From the NCBI RefSeq assembly GCF_965214215.1, contig NZ_CBDCBD010000003.1:2170001-2234000 (forward strand): a stretch of 64,000 bases of DNA. Reading direction: 5' to 3'. Positions 23,654 through 32,952 of this stretch are shown here, in pieces. Source of the stretch: Poriferisodalis sp965214215. Its GTDB lineage: Bacteria; Actinomycetota; Acidimicrobiia; Acidimicrobiales; Poriferisodalaceae. Both the position numbers and the translations under genes were made by a program. Positions within the stretch are counted from its first letter, which is position 1. Every line of letters begins with the position of its first letter. The notes under the pieces were generated by a model. That model saw nothing but the letters and a program-made list of their open reading frames with translations. It was not told the DNA's origin and ran no database searches.

Positions 23654-25111
23654 TCAGCTGAGCGGGCGGGCCGAGGGGGGCATCGGGCTCGGCAGAGCCG
23701 TATGGCCCATCAGCGCCTCGTCGACCGCTGCGGCGCACGCTCGGCCCTCGGCGATCGCCCACACGATCAGGCTCTGGCCGCGGCCCATGTCGCCACACAC
23801 CCACACGCCGTCGACGCTGGTGCGGTAATCGTCGTCGCGCGCAACATTGGAGCGCGCATCGGTCTCTACGCCGAGCTGGGCCAACAAGCCCTCCTGCTGT
23901 GGTCCCACGAAACCCATTGCCAGCAGCACGAGCTCGCATTCGAGTTCGAATTCGGTGCCCTCCACCTTGGAGAATCGACCGTCGCTGAACACGACCTCGT
24001 GCGCCCTGAGGCCTCGCACCGTGCCGGAATCGTCGCTCAGCAACTCCTCGGTGTTGACCGAGTACATCCGATCACCGCCTTCCTCGTGAGCCGAGGAGGT
24101 CCGGTAGACCATCGGATAGGTCGGCCACGGGTTGGCCGAAGCCCGCTCATCGGGCGGCCGCGGCAAGATCTCAAACTGGTGCACGGATGCCGCGCCTTGG
24201 CGGTGTGCGGTGCCCAGGCAGTCGGCGCCGGTATCGCCGCCGCCGATGATCACCACCCGCTTGCCTTCGGCGCTGATCGGCACATCGAACGGGTCGAGGT
24301 CGCCTTCCTGCGCCTTGTTGGCCCACGGCAGGTACTCCATTGCCTGGTGGACGCCGTCGAGCTCACGACCCGGAATCGGCAGATCGCGCCACTGGGTTGC
24401 ACCGCCTGCGAGCACGAGCGCGTCGAAGTCGGCCTGCAAGTCCGCCACCGGGATGTCTACGCCGACCTCGACGCCCGTGCGGAACTTCGTGCCCTCCGCG
24501 CTCATCTGGTCGAGACGCCGTTCGATGTGGTGCTTTTCCATCTTGAACTCGGGAATGCCGTAGCGCAGCAGGCCGCCGAGCCGATCGGCGCGCTCGAACA
24601 CCGTGACGTCGTGTCCGGCGCGGGTGAGTTGCTGCGCCGCAGCGAGCCCAGCCGGTCCCGAGCCCACCACGGCCACGCTGTGACCAGTGCGCGAAGCCGG
24701 CAGCTCGGGGCGCACCCAGCCCATTTCGAAAGCCTTGTCGATGATCGCGACCTCGACCTGTTTGATCGTGACCGGATCGGCGTTGATGCCGAGCACGCAC
24801 GCGCCCTCGCACGGCGCCGGGCACAGTCGGCCGGTGAACTCAGGGAAATTGTTGGTTGCGTGCAGTCGCTCGATGGCGTCGTGCCAGCGGTCGCGGTAGA
24901 CGAGATCGTTCCAGTCAGGGATGATGTTGCCGAGCGGGCAGCCCGAGTTGCAGAACGGCACGCCGCAGTCCATGCAGCGGCTGGCCTGGGTGCGCAGGTC
25001 CTCGTCGGCGAACGGTTCGTAGACCTCCCGCCAGTCGCGCAGGCGCACCGGAACCGGGCGCCGCGTCGGCAGCTCCCGGTCGTGCCGCATGAATCCCCGG
25101 ATATCACCCAT
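23654..25111 (-). CDS. gltD: Glutamate synthase [NADPH] small subunit
   Basis: 485 residues. Feeds electrons from NAD(P)H through FAD and iron-sulfur clusters to the large subunit for glutamate formation from glutamine and 2-oxoglutarate. The N-terminal cluster cysteines are in CMDCGVPFCNSGCPLGN (about 46-62) and CPAPCEGACVLG (about 97-108). The FAD site is VVGSGPAGLAAAQ near 147, and the NADPH site is VIIGGGDTGADC near 287. A final CGDMGRGQSLIVWAIAEGR block binds FAD. Its ATG overlaps the end of gltB by eight bases, so the subunits are translationally coupled. Length and motifs are normal. Confidence 0.97.
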   Translation of the reverse strand: MGDIRGFMRHDRELPTRRPVPVRLRDWREVYEPFADEDLRTQASRCMDCGVPFCNSGCPLGNIIPDWNDLVYRDRWHDAIERLHATNNFPEFTGRLCPAPCEGACVLGINADPVTIKQVEVAIIDKAFEMGWVRPELPASRTGHSVAVVGSGPAGLAAAQQLTRAGHDVTVFERADRLGGLLRYGIPEFKMEKHHIERRLDQMSAEGTKFRTGVEVGVDIPVADLQADFDALVLAGGATQWRDLPIPGRELDGVHQAMEYLPWANKAQEGDLDPFDVPISAEGKRVVIIGGGDTGADCLGTAHRQGAASVHQFEILPRPPDERASANPWPTYPMVYRTSSAHEEGGDRMYSVNTEELLSDDSGTVRGLRAHEVVFSDGRFSKVEGTEFELECELVLLAMGFVGPQQEGLLAQLGVETDARSNVARDDDYRTSVDGVWVCGDMGRGQSLIVWAIAEGRACAAAVDEALMGHTALPSPMPPSARPLS

Positions 25112-28100
25112 GTGCAGCCGCCATCACAGCCTCGTCAGGGTCTTGGCCCCCTTCGGCGGCAGCGGCCCGGGCCTCGAGCACCCGCCGGTAGTCCTTCGGC
25201 ATCACCTTGCGGAAGCTGCGCACCTCACTGTGCCAGCGACGCAGGATGCGCTGGGCCGGGGCCGAATCAGTCTCGGCGAGGTGCTTGCGCAGTGCTGCGC
25301 GCACGGATTCGGCATCGGCGTCGTCGAGCTGTGGCTCCAGATCGACCATTTCGGCGTTCAGATTTCGCCAGAAGATGTCATCGGGGTCGTACACGAACGC
25401 CGCGCCTCCTGACATGCCTGCGCCGAAGTTGCGGCCGACGCTGCCGAGCACGACCACCATGCCGCCCGTCATGTACTCACAGGCGTGATCGCCCACGCCC
25501 TCGACGACTGCGGTCGCTCCGGAGTTGCGCACGCAGAATCGCTCGCCGACGGTCCCGCGGATAAACGCTTCGCCACCCGTCGCTCCGTACAGGATGACGT
25601 TCCCAGCGATGATGTTGTCCTCCGCCACGAACGCAGCGTTCGTCTCGCGAGGCGGCCGGACGATCAGACGCCCGCCCGACAGCCCCTTGCCGAGGTAGTC
25701 GTTGGCGTCGCCGAACAATCGCATCGTCACACCGCGCGGCACGAATGCGCCGAAGCTCTGCCCAGCCGACCCGTTGAAGGTCAGGTCGATCGTGTTGTCC
25801 GGCAAACCGTCGCCGCCATGCGCGGAGGTGACTCGGTGGCCGAGCATCGTTCCGACGGTCCGGTTCACATTGCTGATCGGCAGTTCCGCCCGCACCAGCT
25901 CGCGGCGCTCAAGCGCAGGCGCCGCCAATTCGATGAGCTGGCGGTCCAGCGCCAGCGCGAGGCCATGGTCCTGGCTCTGGGTGCAATAGCGATCCTGCGG
26001 CCACGGTGTCTGCGGCTCAGCCAGGATCGGCGACAGGTCCAGGCCGTGCGCCTTCCAGTGCGCTACTGCAGCGGTGGTGTCCAGCCGATCCACCCGTCCG
26101 ATGGCTTCGGGCAGTGATCGGAAGCCCAGCATCGCCAGGTATTCACGGACTTCCTGCGCGATGTACTCGAAGAAATTCACGACGAATTCGGGTCGGCCAC
26201 CGAAGCGCTTGCGCAGTTCGCGGTTCTGGGTCGCCACGCCCACAGGACAGGTGTCGAGATGGCAGACGCGCATCATGATGCAACCCGAGACCACCAGCGG
26301 GGCCGTGGCAAAGCCGAATTCTTCGGCGCCCAGAAGTGCTGCCACGATCACGTCGCGCCCCGTCTTCAGCTGCCCGTCGGTCTGCACCACGATCCGGTCT
26401 CGCAGGCCGTTCAGCAACAGCGTCTGCTGCGTCTCGGCGAGGCCCAGCTCCCATGGGGCGCCAGCGTGCTTCAGCGACGTCAGCGGAGAGGCCCCGGTAC
26501 CGCCGTCGTGGCCCGAGATCAGCACCACATCGGCCTTGGCCTTCGACACGCCGGCGGCGACGGTGCCCACGCCCACCTCGGCAACCAGCTTGACGTGCAC
26601 GCGCGCCTGCGGGTTGGAGTTCTTGAGATCGTGGATGAGCTGCTTGAGGTCTTCGATCGAATAGATGTCGTGGTGGGGCGGCGGGCTGATGAGCCCGACG
26701 CCGGGTGTCGAGTGGCGTGTCTTGGCGATCCACGGCCAGACCTTCGGACCCGGCAGCTGGCCGCCCTCGCCGGGCTTGGCACCCTGGGCCATCTTGATCT
26801 GCAGATCGTCGGCGTTGGTCAGGTACTGCGAGGTGACGCCGAAGCGCCCTGAGGCGACCTGCTTGATGGCCGACCGTCTCAGATCTCCGTTGGGATCGGG
26901 TACGTAACGCTCAGGGTCTTCGCCGCCCTCGCCGGTGTTGGACTTGCCACCGATGCGGTTCATGGCGATTGCCAGCGTCTCGTGCGCCTCGGCCGAGATC
27001 GAGCCGTAGCTCATCGCTCCGGTGGAGAATCGCTGCACGATCGCCGAGACCGGCTCCACCTCGTCGATCGGGATCGGCCCGCCGGGCGCCGGGCACAGCT
27101 CGAAGAGGCCGCGCAGCGTCGCCAGCTCAGTGGACTGATCGTCTACCAGTTCGGTGTACTCCTTGAAGACTTCGTAACGGCCGGCGCGGGTGGAGTGCTG
27201 CAGCTTGTATACGGTCTCGGGGTTGAACAGGTGGTACTCGCCCTCGCGCCGCCACTGGTACTCACCGCCCGCCCACAGATCGCGGTGGGCGGCCTCGGTG
27301 GGGTTGTCGAGGTAGGCGAACTGGTGCCTTTGGGCGACCTCGGCGGCGAGCACATCGAGACCCACACCGCCCAGCTTCGAGGTGGTTCCCGTGAAGAAGC
27401 GATCGATGACGTCTTCCCCGAGACCTACAGATTCGAAGACCTGCGCCCCGGTGTAGCTGGCCACCGTCGAGATCCCCATCTTTGACATCACCTTGAGCAC
27501 GCCCTTGGTGCATGCCTTGATGTAGTTGCGCTTGGCGGCGCGCTGGTCGACCTCGGTGATCACGCCTCCACGCACCATGTCGTCGATCGACTCGAAGGCG
27601 AGGTACGGGTTGACGGCGCTGGCGCCGTAGCCCAGCAACAGGGCCATGTGATGCACCTCGCGGGCATCCCCGCACTCGGTGACGAGGCCCACCATCGTGC
27701 GGGTCTTGTTGCGCACCAGATGGTGATGCACGGCGCCTGTCAACAGCAGCGAGGGAATGGGCGCGTTCTGCGCGTCGCTGTAGCGGTCCGAGAGGATGAT
27801 GATCTGGGCGCCGTCGGCGATCGCCTCGTCGACCTGCTCGCAGACGTCCGCGATCGCACGCTCCATACCCGGTCCGCCCTCGTCGACGGCGTACAAGCCG
27901 TCGACAGCGAACGGCTTGTACTGGTGCGTCGTGTCGGCCGCGGTGTCGTTCGAGGCCGCTGTGCTCCTTGACGCCGCTCCATGCGGCGCTGTGCTGCTTG
28001 ACGCCGCTCCATGCGGCGCTGGGCTGTTTGACGCCGCTCCATGCGGCGCTGTGCTGCTTGACGCCGCTCCATGCGGCGCTGTGCCGTTCGTCTGTGATCG

Positions 28101-29972
28101 GGCGGCCCGCAGATCCTCGTCGATGTACAGGATTTTCGCCAGATCCTCATTCGACAGGATCGGGGAGGGCAGCACGATCTGCCGACAAGACTCGGGACCT
28201 GGCATCAGCAGGTTCCCCTCGGGGCCGATCTTGGCCTTCGTGGAAGTGACCAATTCTTCGCGGATGGCATCCAGCGGCGGGTTGGTGACCTGTGCGAACA
28301 GCTGGCTGAAATAGTCGAAGAGCAGCCGCGAGCGTTTCGAGAGCACCGCGATCGGCGTATCGGTGCCCATCGAACCGATCGGTTCGGTGCCCGTGCGGGC
28401 CATCGGCGCGATGAGGATCCGCAGTTCTTCGGTGGTGTAGCCGAACGTGCGCTGGCGCAGCGTCACCGAGGCGTGCTGCGGCGTCAGATTGAATCGAGGC
28501 GGCAGGTCTTCGAGGTGCGCGAGCCCATCGGCCAGCCAGTCTCCGTAAGGCTCGGCATTCACCAGGTCGCGCTTGATCTCGTCGTCGCCGACGATGCGGC
28601 CCTGCGCGGTGTCGACGAGGAACATGCGTCCCGGCTGCAAGCGCCCCTTCTGGATGATCTTCGCCTGATCGATGTCGGCCACGCCGACTTCGGATGCCAT
28701 CACGACGAGGCCATCGGAGGTGACCCAGTAGCGGGAGGGCCGCAGGCCGTTGCGGTCGAGCACGGCGCCCACGACCGTGCCATCGGTGAAGGCGATGCTG
28801 GCCGGGCCGTCCCACGGCTCCATCAACGAGGCATGGAATTCGTAGAAATCGTGGCGGTCCTGGGGCATGCGGGCATGGTTCTCCCAGGCCTCAGGAATCA
28901 TCATCAGCACTGCATGGGGCAGGCTCCGCCCGCCGAGATGGAGCAGCTCGAGCACCTCGTCGAAGCTGGCGGTGTCCGACGCGCCGGTCGTGCACACGGG
29001 GTACGTGCGCTCCAGTTCGTTCTTGCCGTCGGCATCGGTGAACAGCGGGCTCGACAGCGTGCCCTCTCGTGCCCGCATCCAGTTGCGATTCCCCATCACC
29101 GTGTTGATCTCGCCGTTGTGGGCGAGCATGCGATACGGGTGTGCGAGCGGCCACGAGGGGAACGTGTTGGTGCTGAAGCGAGAGTGCAGCAACGCGAGCG
29201 CTGACTCCATGCGGGGATCGACCAGGTCGGGATAGAACTCCGCGAACTGGCTGCAGGTCAGCATTCCCTTGTACACGAGGGTGCGGCACGACAGCGACGG
29301 AAAGTACGGGGCGGGATCGATCTCGTGCTCGGTGCGCTTGCGAGCGACATAGACACGCCGCTCAAGATCCAGTCCGTCGAGATGCTCGGCGCCGGGGGCC
29401 GTCGGCACCTCGTGCGCGTTCGCCGCAGCGGCGGGCGCAGCCACGAACAGCATCCGGAACACCGGCATCGGATCGGTGGCGAACTTGCCGAGCGATGACG
29501 GATCGGTCGGGACATCGCGCCAGCCGAGTACCTCGAGTTCCTCGTCGACCATGATCGCCTCGATCGCGGCGGCAGCAGCGTCGGGGTCAGTGCGAGGCAG
29601 GAAGGCCGTGCCGACGGCATAACGGCCAGCCGTCGGAAGCTCGAAGTCGCAGACGGCGCGCAGGAATCGGTCGGGAACCTGAACGGTTATGCCGATGCCG
29701 TCTCCGACGTTTGCCTCCGCTCCAGTGGCGCTGCGATGGTCGAGGTTGACCAAGCATTGCAAGGCCTGATCGACGACGGCCCGGCTCGGCACGCCCGACA
29801 TGTCGGCAACGAAGCCGACACCGCACGAGTCGTGCTCGAACGCCGGGTCGTAGAGGCCTTGTGCCGCAGGTGGGGTCGTGAAGGGGCCGGCGCGTACCGC
29901 AGGCCGGTCTTTCGCTCCTGGCACCACGCCCGCGGTCGGAGTGTCAGTTGTCGCAGTGTCATGGATGGGCAT
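25104..29972 (-). CDS. gltB: Glutamate synthase large subunit
   Basis: 1622 residues. Glutaminase and synthase subunit of NAD(P)H glutamate synthase. An N-terminal extension of 49 residues precedes the nucleophile Cys50 in EHDSCGVGFVADMSG; the extension is likely removed, as is usual for this Ntn-type amidotransferase. Middle and FMN-binding synthase domains follow, with PGEGGQLPG and the cluster cysteines in CIMMRVCHLDTCPVGVATQN. The C-terminal beta-helix domain has runs such as GATGGEAFIRGTVGERFCVR. A segment at about 624-670 carries four copies of a 10-residue unit with TAPHGAAS or PAPHGAAS that has no counterpart in the family; it is made by a 30-bp DNA repeat. Its presence in an essential-looking enzyme implies a tolerant surface loop. 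Confidence 0.97.
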   Translation of the reverse strand: MPIHDTATTDTPTAGVVPGAKDRPAVRAGPFTTPPAAQGLYDPAFEHDSCGVGFVADMSGVPSRAVVDQALQCLVNLDHRSATGAEANVGDGIGITVQVPDRFLRAVCDFELPTAGRYAVGTAFLPRTDPDAAAAAIEAIMVDEELEVLGWRDVPTDPSSLGKFATDPMPVFRMLFVAAPAAAANAHEVPTAPGAEHLDGLDLERRVYVARKRTEHEIDPAPYFPSLSCRTLVYKGMLTCSQFAEFYPDLVDPRMESALALLHSRFSTNTFPSWPLAHPYRMLAHNGEINTVMGNRNWMRAREGTLSSPLFTDADGKNELERTYPVCTTGASDTASFDEVLELLHLGGRSLPHAVLMMIPEAWENHARMPQDRHDFYEFHASLMEPWDGPASIAFTDGTVVGAVLDRNGLRPSRYWVTSDGLVVMASEVGVADIDQAKIIQKGRLQPGRMFLVDTAQGRIVGDDEIKRDLVNAEPYGDWLADGLAHLEDLPPRFNLTPQHASVTLRQRTFGYTTEELRILIAPMARTGTEPIGSMGTDTPIAVLSKRSRLLFDYFSQLFAQVTNPPLDAIREELVTSTKAKIGPEGNLLMPGPESCRQIVLPSPILSNEDLAKILYIDEDLRAARSQTNGTAPHGAASSSTAPHGAASNSPAPHGAASSSTAPHGAASRSTAASNDTAADTTHQYKPFAVDGLYAVDEGGPGMERAIADVCEQVDEAIADGAQIIILSDRYSDAQNAPIPSLLLTGAVHHHLVRNKTRTMVGLVTECGDAREVHHMALLLGYGASAVNPYLAFESIDDMVRGGVITEVDQRAAKRNYIKACTKGVLKVMSKMGISTVASYTGAQVFESVGLGEDVIDRFFTGTTSKLGGVGLDVLAAEVAQRHQFAYLDNPTEAAHRDLWAGGEYQWRREGEYHLFNPETVYKLQHSTRAGRYEVFKEYTELVDDQSTELATLRGLFELCPAPGGPIPIDEVEPVSAIVQRFSTGAMSYGSISAEAHETLAIAMNRIGGKSNTGEGGEDPERYVPDPNGDLRRSAIKQVASGRFGVTSQYLTNADDLQIKMAQGAKPGEGGQLPGPKVWPWIAKTRHSTPGVGLISPPPHHDIYSIEDLKQLIHDLKNSNPQARVHVKLVAEVGVGTVAAGVSKAKADVVLISGHDGGTGASPLTSLKHAGAPWELGLAETQQTLLLNGLRDRIVVQTDGQLKTGRDVIVAALLGAEEFGFATAPLVVSGCIMMRVCHLDTCPVGVATQNRELRKRFGGRPEFVVNFFEYIAQEVREYLAMLGFRSLPEAIGRVDRLDTTAAVAHWKAHGLDLSPILAEPQTPWPQDRYCTQSQDHGLALALDRQLIELAAPALERRELVRAELPISNVNRTVGTMLGHRVTSAHGGDGLPDNTIDLTFNGSAGQSFGAFVPRGVTMRLFGDANDYLGKGLSGGRLIVRPPRETNAAFVAEDNIIAGNVILYGATGGEAFIRGTVGERFCVRNSGATAVVEGVGDHACEYMTGGMVVVLGSVGRNFGAGMSGGAAFVYDPDDIFWRNLNAEMVDLEPQLDDADAESVRAALRKHLAETDSAPAQRILRRWHSEVRSFRKVMPKDYRRVLEARAAAAEGGQDPDEAVMAAAHG
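27967..28086. repeat. Four 30-bp palindromic repeat units inside gltB
   Basis: Units at 27967, 27997, 28027 and 28057, almost identical. The core is TGACGCCGCTCCATGCGGCG followed by CTGTGCTG, with the hairpin GCCGC-TCCAT-GCGGC. It is the same element as in the amidohydrolase gene at 22453, but read there in a different frame. Confidence 0.95.
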
Positions 29973-30209
29973 CGGCGACGTCCCGGTGAGCTGTCAGCGC
30001 CGGCTTCGCCGGTGCGCATGCGAGTCGAGTTCCCGTGTTGGGACTCGGTGGCTGCAGGGACGTCGTTGGCCCTGCTGGGCAAGCGATGACGATACCCGCT
30101 CTGCGAGTGAACGCTTTCCGCCACCGCTTGCTGCTGGGCCGCTGTCATAGGATTCGCAAGGAAATTACGGTTGCGGCGATCGACATGCTGGTGACTGGAC
30201 TTGTTTGAA
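29973..30209. other. Divergent intergenic region upstream of gltB
   Basis: Must hold the gltB promoter (leftward) and that of the small membrane protein (rightward). No clear -35/-10 pair, riboswitch or tRNA was seen. Confidence 0.4.
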
Positions 30210-30611
30210 ATGCCCCAAGAAAGCCCATGGGCGAAATGGGAACGACTCAGCAGCTACTCCTGGGGCGATCTCGAGAAAGCCGCGCGATCGTCGTCGCAAC
30301 GACGTCGACGGCTACGCGTCGTGTATGTGATATCGATCGCAATCATTTGGCTGGGTTCAATGCTTGTTGATTTGGCTACTAATGACCACGAATCCGGTTG
30401 GCGGTTGATCGTCGATGCGGCCATTCCGAATCCGTTCCCGGCGATAGTGATTGCCTATCTAGGGCTCGGTGCTGCACTCGCCAAGAGGAGCAAATTGACC
30501 GACGAGGAGGCGTGTGCCCTAGCCGACGAGGTCGAGGAGGAAGAGCGCGAGACACGGGAGTTCGCGAAGTGGCTATGGACGGGACGCGGGCGCGGGCCTG
30601 GCCAGAAGTGA
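30210..30611 (+). CDS. Small two-helix membrane protein of unknown function
   Basis: 133 residues from ATG 30210; a TTG at 30201 is the alternative. A soluble, basic N-terminus (RSSSQRRRRLR) is followed by two hydrophobic segments, VVYVISIAIIWLGSMLVD and NPFPAIVIAYLGLGAAL. A highly charged C-terminal helix with EEVEEEERE-like composition ends the protein. AT content is higher than in the neighbours. It resembles small actinobacterial two-TM proteins without assigned roles. It stands alone between gltB and the arginine operon. No function is proposed. Confidence 0.6.
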   Translation: MPQESPWAKWERLSSYSWGDLEKAARSSSQRRRRLRVVYVISIAIIWLGSMLVDLATNDHESGWRLIVDAAIPNPFPAIVIAYLGLGAALAKRSKLTDEEACALADEVEEEERETREFAKWLWTGRGRGPGQK

Positions 30612-30641
30612 GACACGGCATACCACCGGTTCCGTAGTATG

Positions 30642-30660
30642 TGTGCATAAAAGTGCACAT
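30642..30660. promoter_or_regulatory. Candidate ArgR operator (ARG box) of the arginine operon
   Basis: TGTGCATAAAAGTGCACAT is an imperfect palindrome with the A/T-rich centre seen in ARG boxes. It lies about 100 bases before argC, and an argR gene is in the operon. A -10-like TAAGCT is at 30688-30693. Confidence 0.6.
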
Positions 30661-30758
30661 CGCCGCATAAGACCGCGGGGTGCGTGCTAAGCTCGGCTGC
30701 GGTCGCCGAAGGCGTATCGGATCCGCGCCGAGTGTGCAAGCCCCCACAGGACGAGGTC

Positions 30759-31859
30759 ATGGCCGACTCAGCCCCACCGCACGACATAGCGACTTCTGAA
30801 GCGGTCGCCGCCCCCAAGACTGACGCTGAGGCCACTCCCACCGCTGTGCGGGTGGGGATTGTGGGCGCATCCGGCTACACGGGTGCGGAGCTGCTGCGGC
30901 TCGCAGCCACACATCCATCCTTTGACGTAGTCGCCGTTACGGGAGATACCCAGGCGGGTGCCGCAGTCCGCGACCTGTATCCCAGCTTGGCGGCCGACTA
31001 TGGCGACCTTCGCTACTGCGCATACGACCCGGAGATCTTCGTCGGGCTCGACGTGGTGTTCCTGGGCTTGCCGCACATGGCCAGCGCACCCGTTGTCGCC
31101 GACCTGTACAAGCGGGTCGGCTGCGTGGTCGATCTGGGCTCGGACTTCCGACTGGTCGACGCGGCGATGTACCCCCAGTGGTACGGCGCAGAGCACCCAC
31201 TACCGGAGTTGCTGGGCGAATTCCCCTACGGGCTTCCCGAACTCGGCCGCGAGGCATTGCGCGGCGCCGCGGGAGTCGCCGTTCCCGGGTGCTATCCCAC
31301 CGCAGCGGCGCTGGCCCTGGCGCCGTTCGCCCGCGGCGGGTTCATCTCGACGAGCGGGGTCGTGATCGACGCCGCATCGGGGGTCAGCGGCGCGGGTCGG
31401 GCGCCCAAGCCCGCCACGACATTCTCGACCGTCGACGAGGACTTCGTGGCCTACGGCTTGCTGGACCACCGCCACACGCCCGAGATCGAGCAGGCAACCG
31501 GGTGCCAGGTGCTGTTCACGCCGCACCTGGCACCGATGGTGCGAGGCATTCTGGCCACCTGCTATGCCAGACCATCGGAGGGCATGACCACCGACGATGC
31601 CCTTGGCGTACTGGCTGACTTCTACGCAGATGAGCCGTTCGTGGTGACCCATCGCGACGCCCCGCACACCAAGGCGACACTCGGTGCGAATACATGCCAT
31701 CTGAGCGCACGAGTGGATCCCCGCACCGGCTGGCTCGTGGTGCTCAGCGCGATCGACAACCTGGTCAAGGGCGCATCGGGCGGCGCCGTGCAATGCGCGA
31801 ACATCGCTCTCGGCCTGCCCGAGACGGCTGGCCTGCCAACGACGGGATTGATGCCATGA
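30759..31859 (+). CDS. argC: N-acetyl-gamma-glutamyl-phosphate reductase
   Basis: 366 residues from ATG 30759, with AGGACGAGG upstream; an upstream ATG-type start at 30684 is not supported. Reduces N-acetylglutamyl phosphate to the semialdehyde with NADPH, third step of arginine synthesis. The NADP loop VGIVGASGYTGAELLR opens the core, after about 30 extra residues rich in Ala and Glu. The catalytic Cys is in VAVPGCYPTAAALAL near residue 177. Conserved FSTVDEDFVAYGL-like and HLAPMVRGILATCYAR segments follow. First gene of the arg operon; the stop overlaps the argB ATG as ATGA. Confidence 0.96.
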   Translation: MADSAPPHDIATSEAVAAPKTDAEATPTAVRVGIVGASGYTGAELLRLAATHPSFDVVAVTGDTQAGAAVRDLYPSLAADYGDLRYCAYDPEIFVGLDVVFLGLPHMASAPVVADLYKRVGCVVDLGSDFRLVDAAMYPQWYGAEHPLPELLGEFPYGLPELGREALRGAAGVAVPGCYPTAAALALAPFARGGFISTSGVVIDAASGVSGAGRAPKPATTFSTVDEDFVAYGLLDHRHTPEIEQATGCQVLFTPHLAPMVRGILATCYARPSEGMTTDDALGVLADFYADEPFVVTHRDAPHTKATLGANTCHLSARVDPRTGWLVVLSAIDNLVKGASGGAVQCANIALGLPETAGLPTTGLMP

Positions 31860-32827
31860 CCCCCACCGGCGATCATTCCGATCACGCACAGACCGCCGGC
31901 AGCGACAAGTCCGATCCGGCACAGGCCGACGACCGCGATGTCGACGGCATTCACGCCCAACAGGTCGAGCGTGCCGAGCTGCTGGTGGAGATGCTGCCGT
32001 ACATCAGCCGTTGGCGCGACGCGGTGGTAGTGGTCAAGTTTGGCGGCAATGCGATGGTCGACACGGCACTGACCGACGGCTTTGCTGCTGATGTCGTGCT
32101 GCTGCGCCAGATCGGCATGGCGCCGGTTGTCGTTCACGGCGGCGGCCCGCAGATCGGCGATCTCATGGCGCGCCTCGGCAAGACGTCGGAGTTCCGCGAC
32201 GGGCTGCGAGTCACCGATGCGGAGACGCTGGACATCGCACGCATGGTGCTCGTCGGCAAGGTCAACCGCGACATCGTCGGCGCCATCAATGTCCACGGAC
32301 CGCTGGCTGTGGGAATTTCAGGCGAAGACGGCCGGGTCATCACCGCAACCGCCCGCAATCCCGATCTCGGTTTCGTGGGCGACGTCACCGACGTGAACAC
32401 CGACCTGCTCGAGCGCCTGCTCGCCGAGGGGTTGATCCCGGTCATCTCCACCATCGGCGCGGACGCAAAGGGGCAGGCGTACAACATCAACGCAGACACC
32501 GTGGCCGGCGCCGTGGCAGCGGCTCTGGATGCTGAGAAGGTCGTCTACCTCACTGACGTCGCAGGGTTGCTCGACGATGTCGACGATCCAGGCTCGCTCG
32601 TGCGCCGCACGTCGGCCGACTCGCTCGCTGCGCGTCTGGCCAGCGGGAAGATTGCGGGCGGCATGATCCCGAAGATCGAGGCCTGCATCAGCGCGGTTCG
32701 CAATGGCGTCAACAGCGCGCACCTGCTCGACGGCCGCATCCCGCACGTGGTGCTCGTCGAGCTGTTCACCGACGCCGGAGTCGGCACGATGATCACTCGT
32801 GATCGGCCGCACTCGATTGTGAATTGA
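31856..32827 (+). CDS. argB: Acetylglutamate kinase
   Basis: 323 residues from ATG 31856. Phosphorylates N-acetylglutamate. About 40 acidic residues precede the kinase core, longer than usual. Core motifs: VVVKFGGNAM for the phosphate loop, VVVHGGGPQIGDLMARLG for substrate, and GQAYNINADTVAGAVAAAL in the C-terminal lobe, followed by GGMIPKIEACISAV. Arginine feedback inhibition, known for many ArgB proteins that have an extra N-terminal helix, is possible because the extension has a helical stretch, HAQQVERAELLVEMLPYI. Overlaps argC by four bases. In many actinobacteria argJ lies between argC and argB; it is absent here. Confidence 0.96.
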   Translation: MTPTGDHSDHAQTAGSDKSDPAQADDRDVDGIHAQQVERAELLVEMLPYISRWRDAVVVVKFGGNAMVDTALTDGFAADVVLLRQIGMAPVVVHGGGPQIGDLMARLGKTSEFRDGLRVTDAETLDIARMVLVGKVNRDIVGAINVHGPLAVGISGEDGRVITATARNPDLGFVGDVTDVNTDLLERLLAEGLIPVISTIGADAKGQAYNINADTVAGAVAAALDAEKVVYLTDVAGLLDDVDDPGSLVRRTSADSLAARLASGKIAGGMIPKIEACISAVRNGVNSAHLLDGRIPHVVLVELFTDAGVGTMITRDRPHSIVN

Positions 32828-32952
32828 CAGATCCGCCCACGAAGCACCCAAACGACGCAGCGATGGGCGACCCCACAAGCACCCCCAGAACACCAGCACC
32901 ACACGACCCACCGACATCCGAACGGGCCGTCCCACAGCAAGGTCACGAACTC

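Noticed and set aside
22447..25564. Long plus-strand ORFs over the amidohydrolase and gltD (22447-23661, 23384-25564)
   Set aside because: Antisense shadows of well-recognised minus-strand genes.
32824..32952. argD starting at the TTG that overlaps argB
   Set aside because: The added 43 residues are low complexity and no family member needs them; kept only as an alternative.
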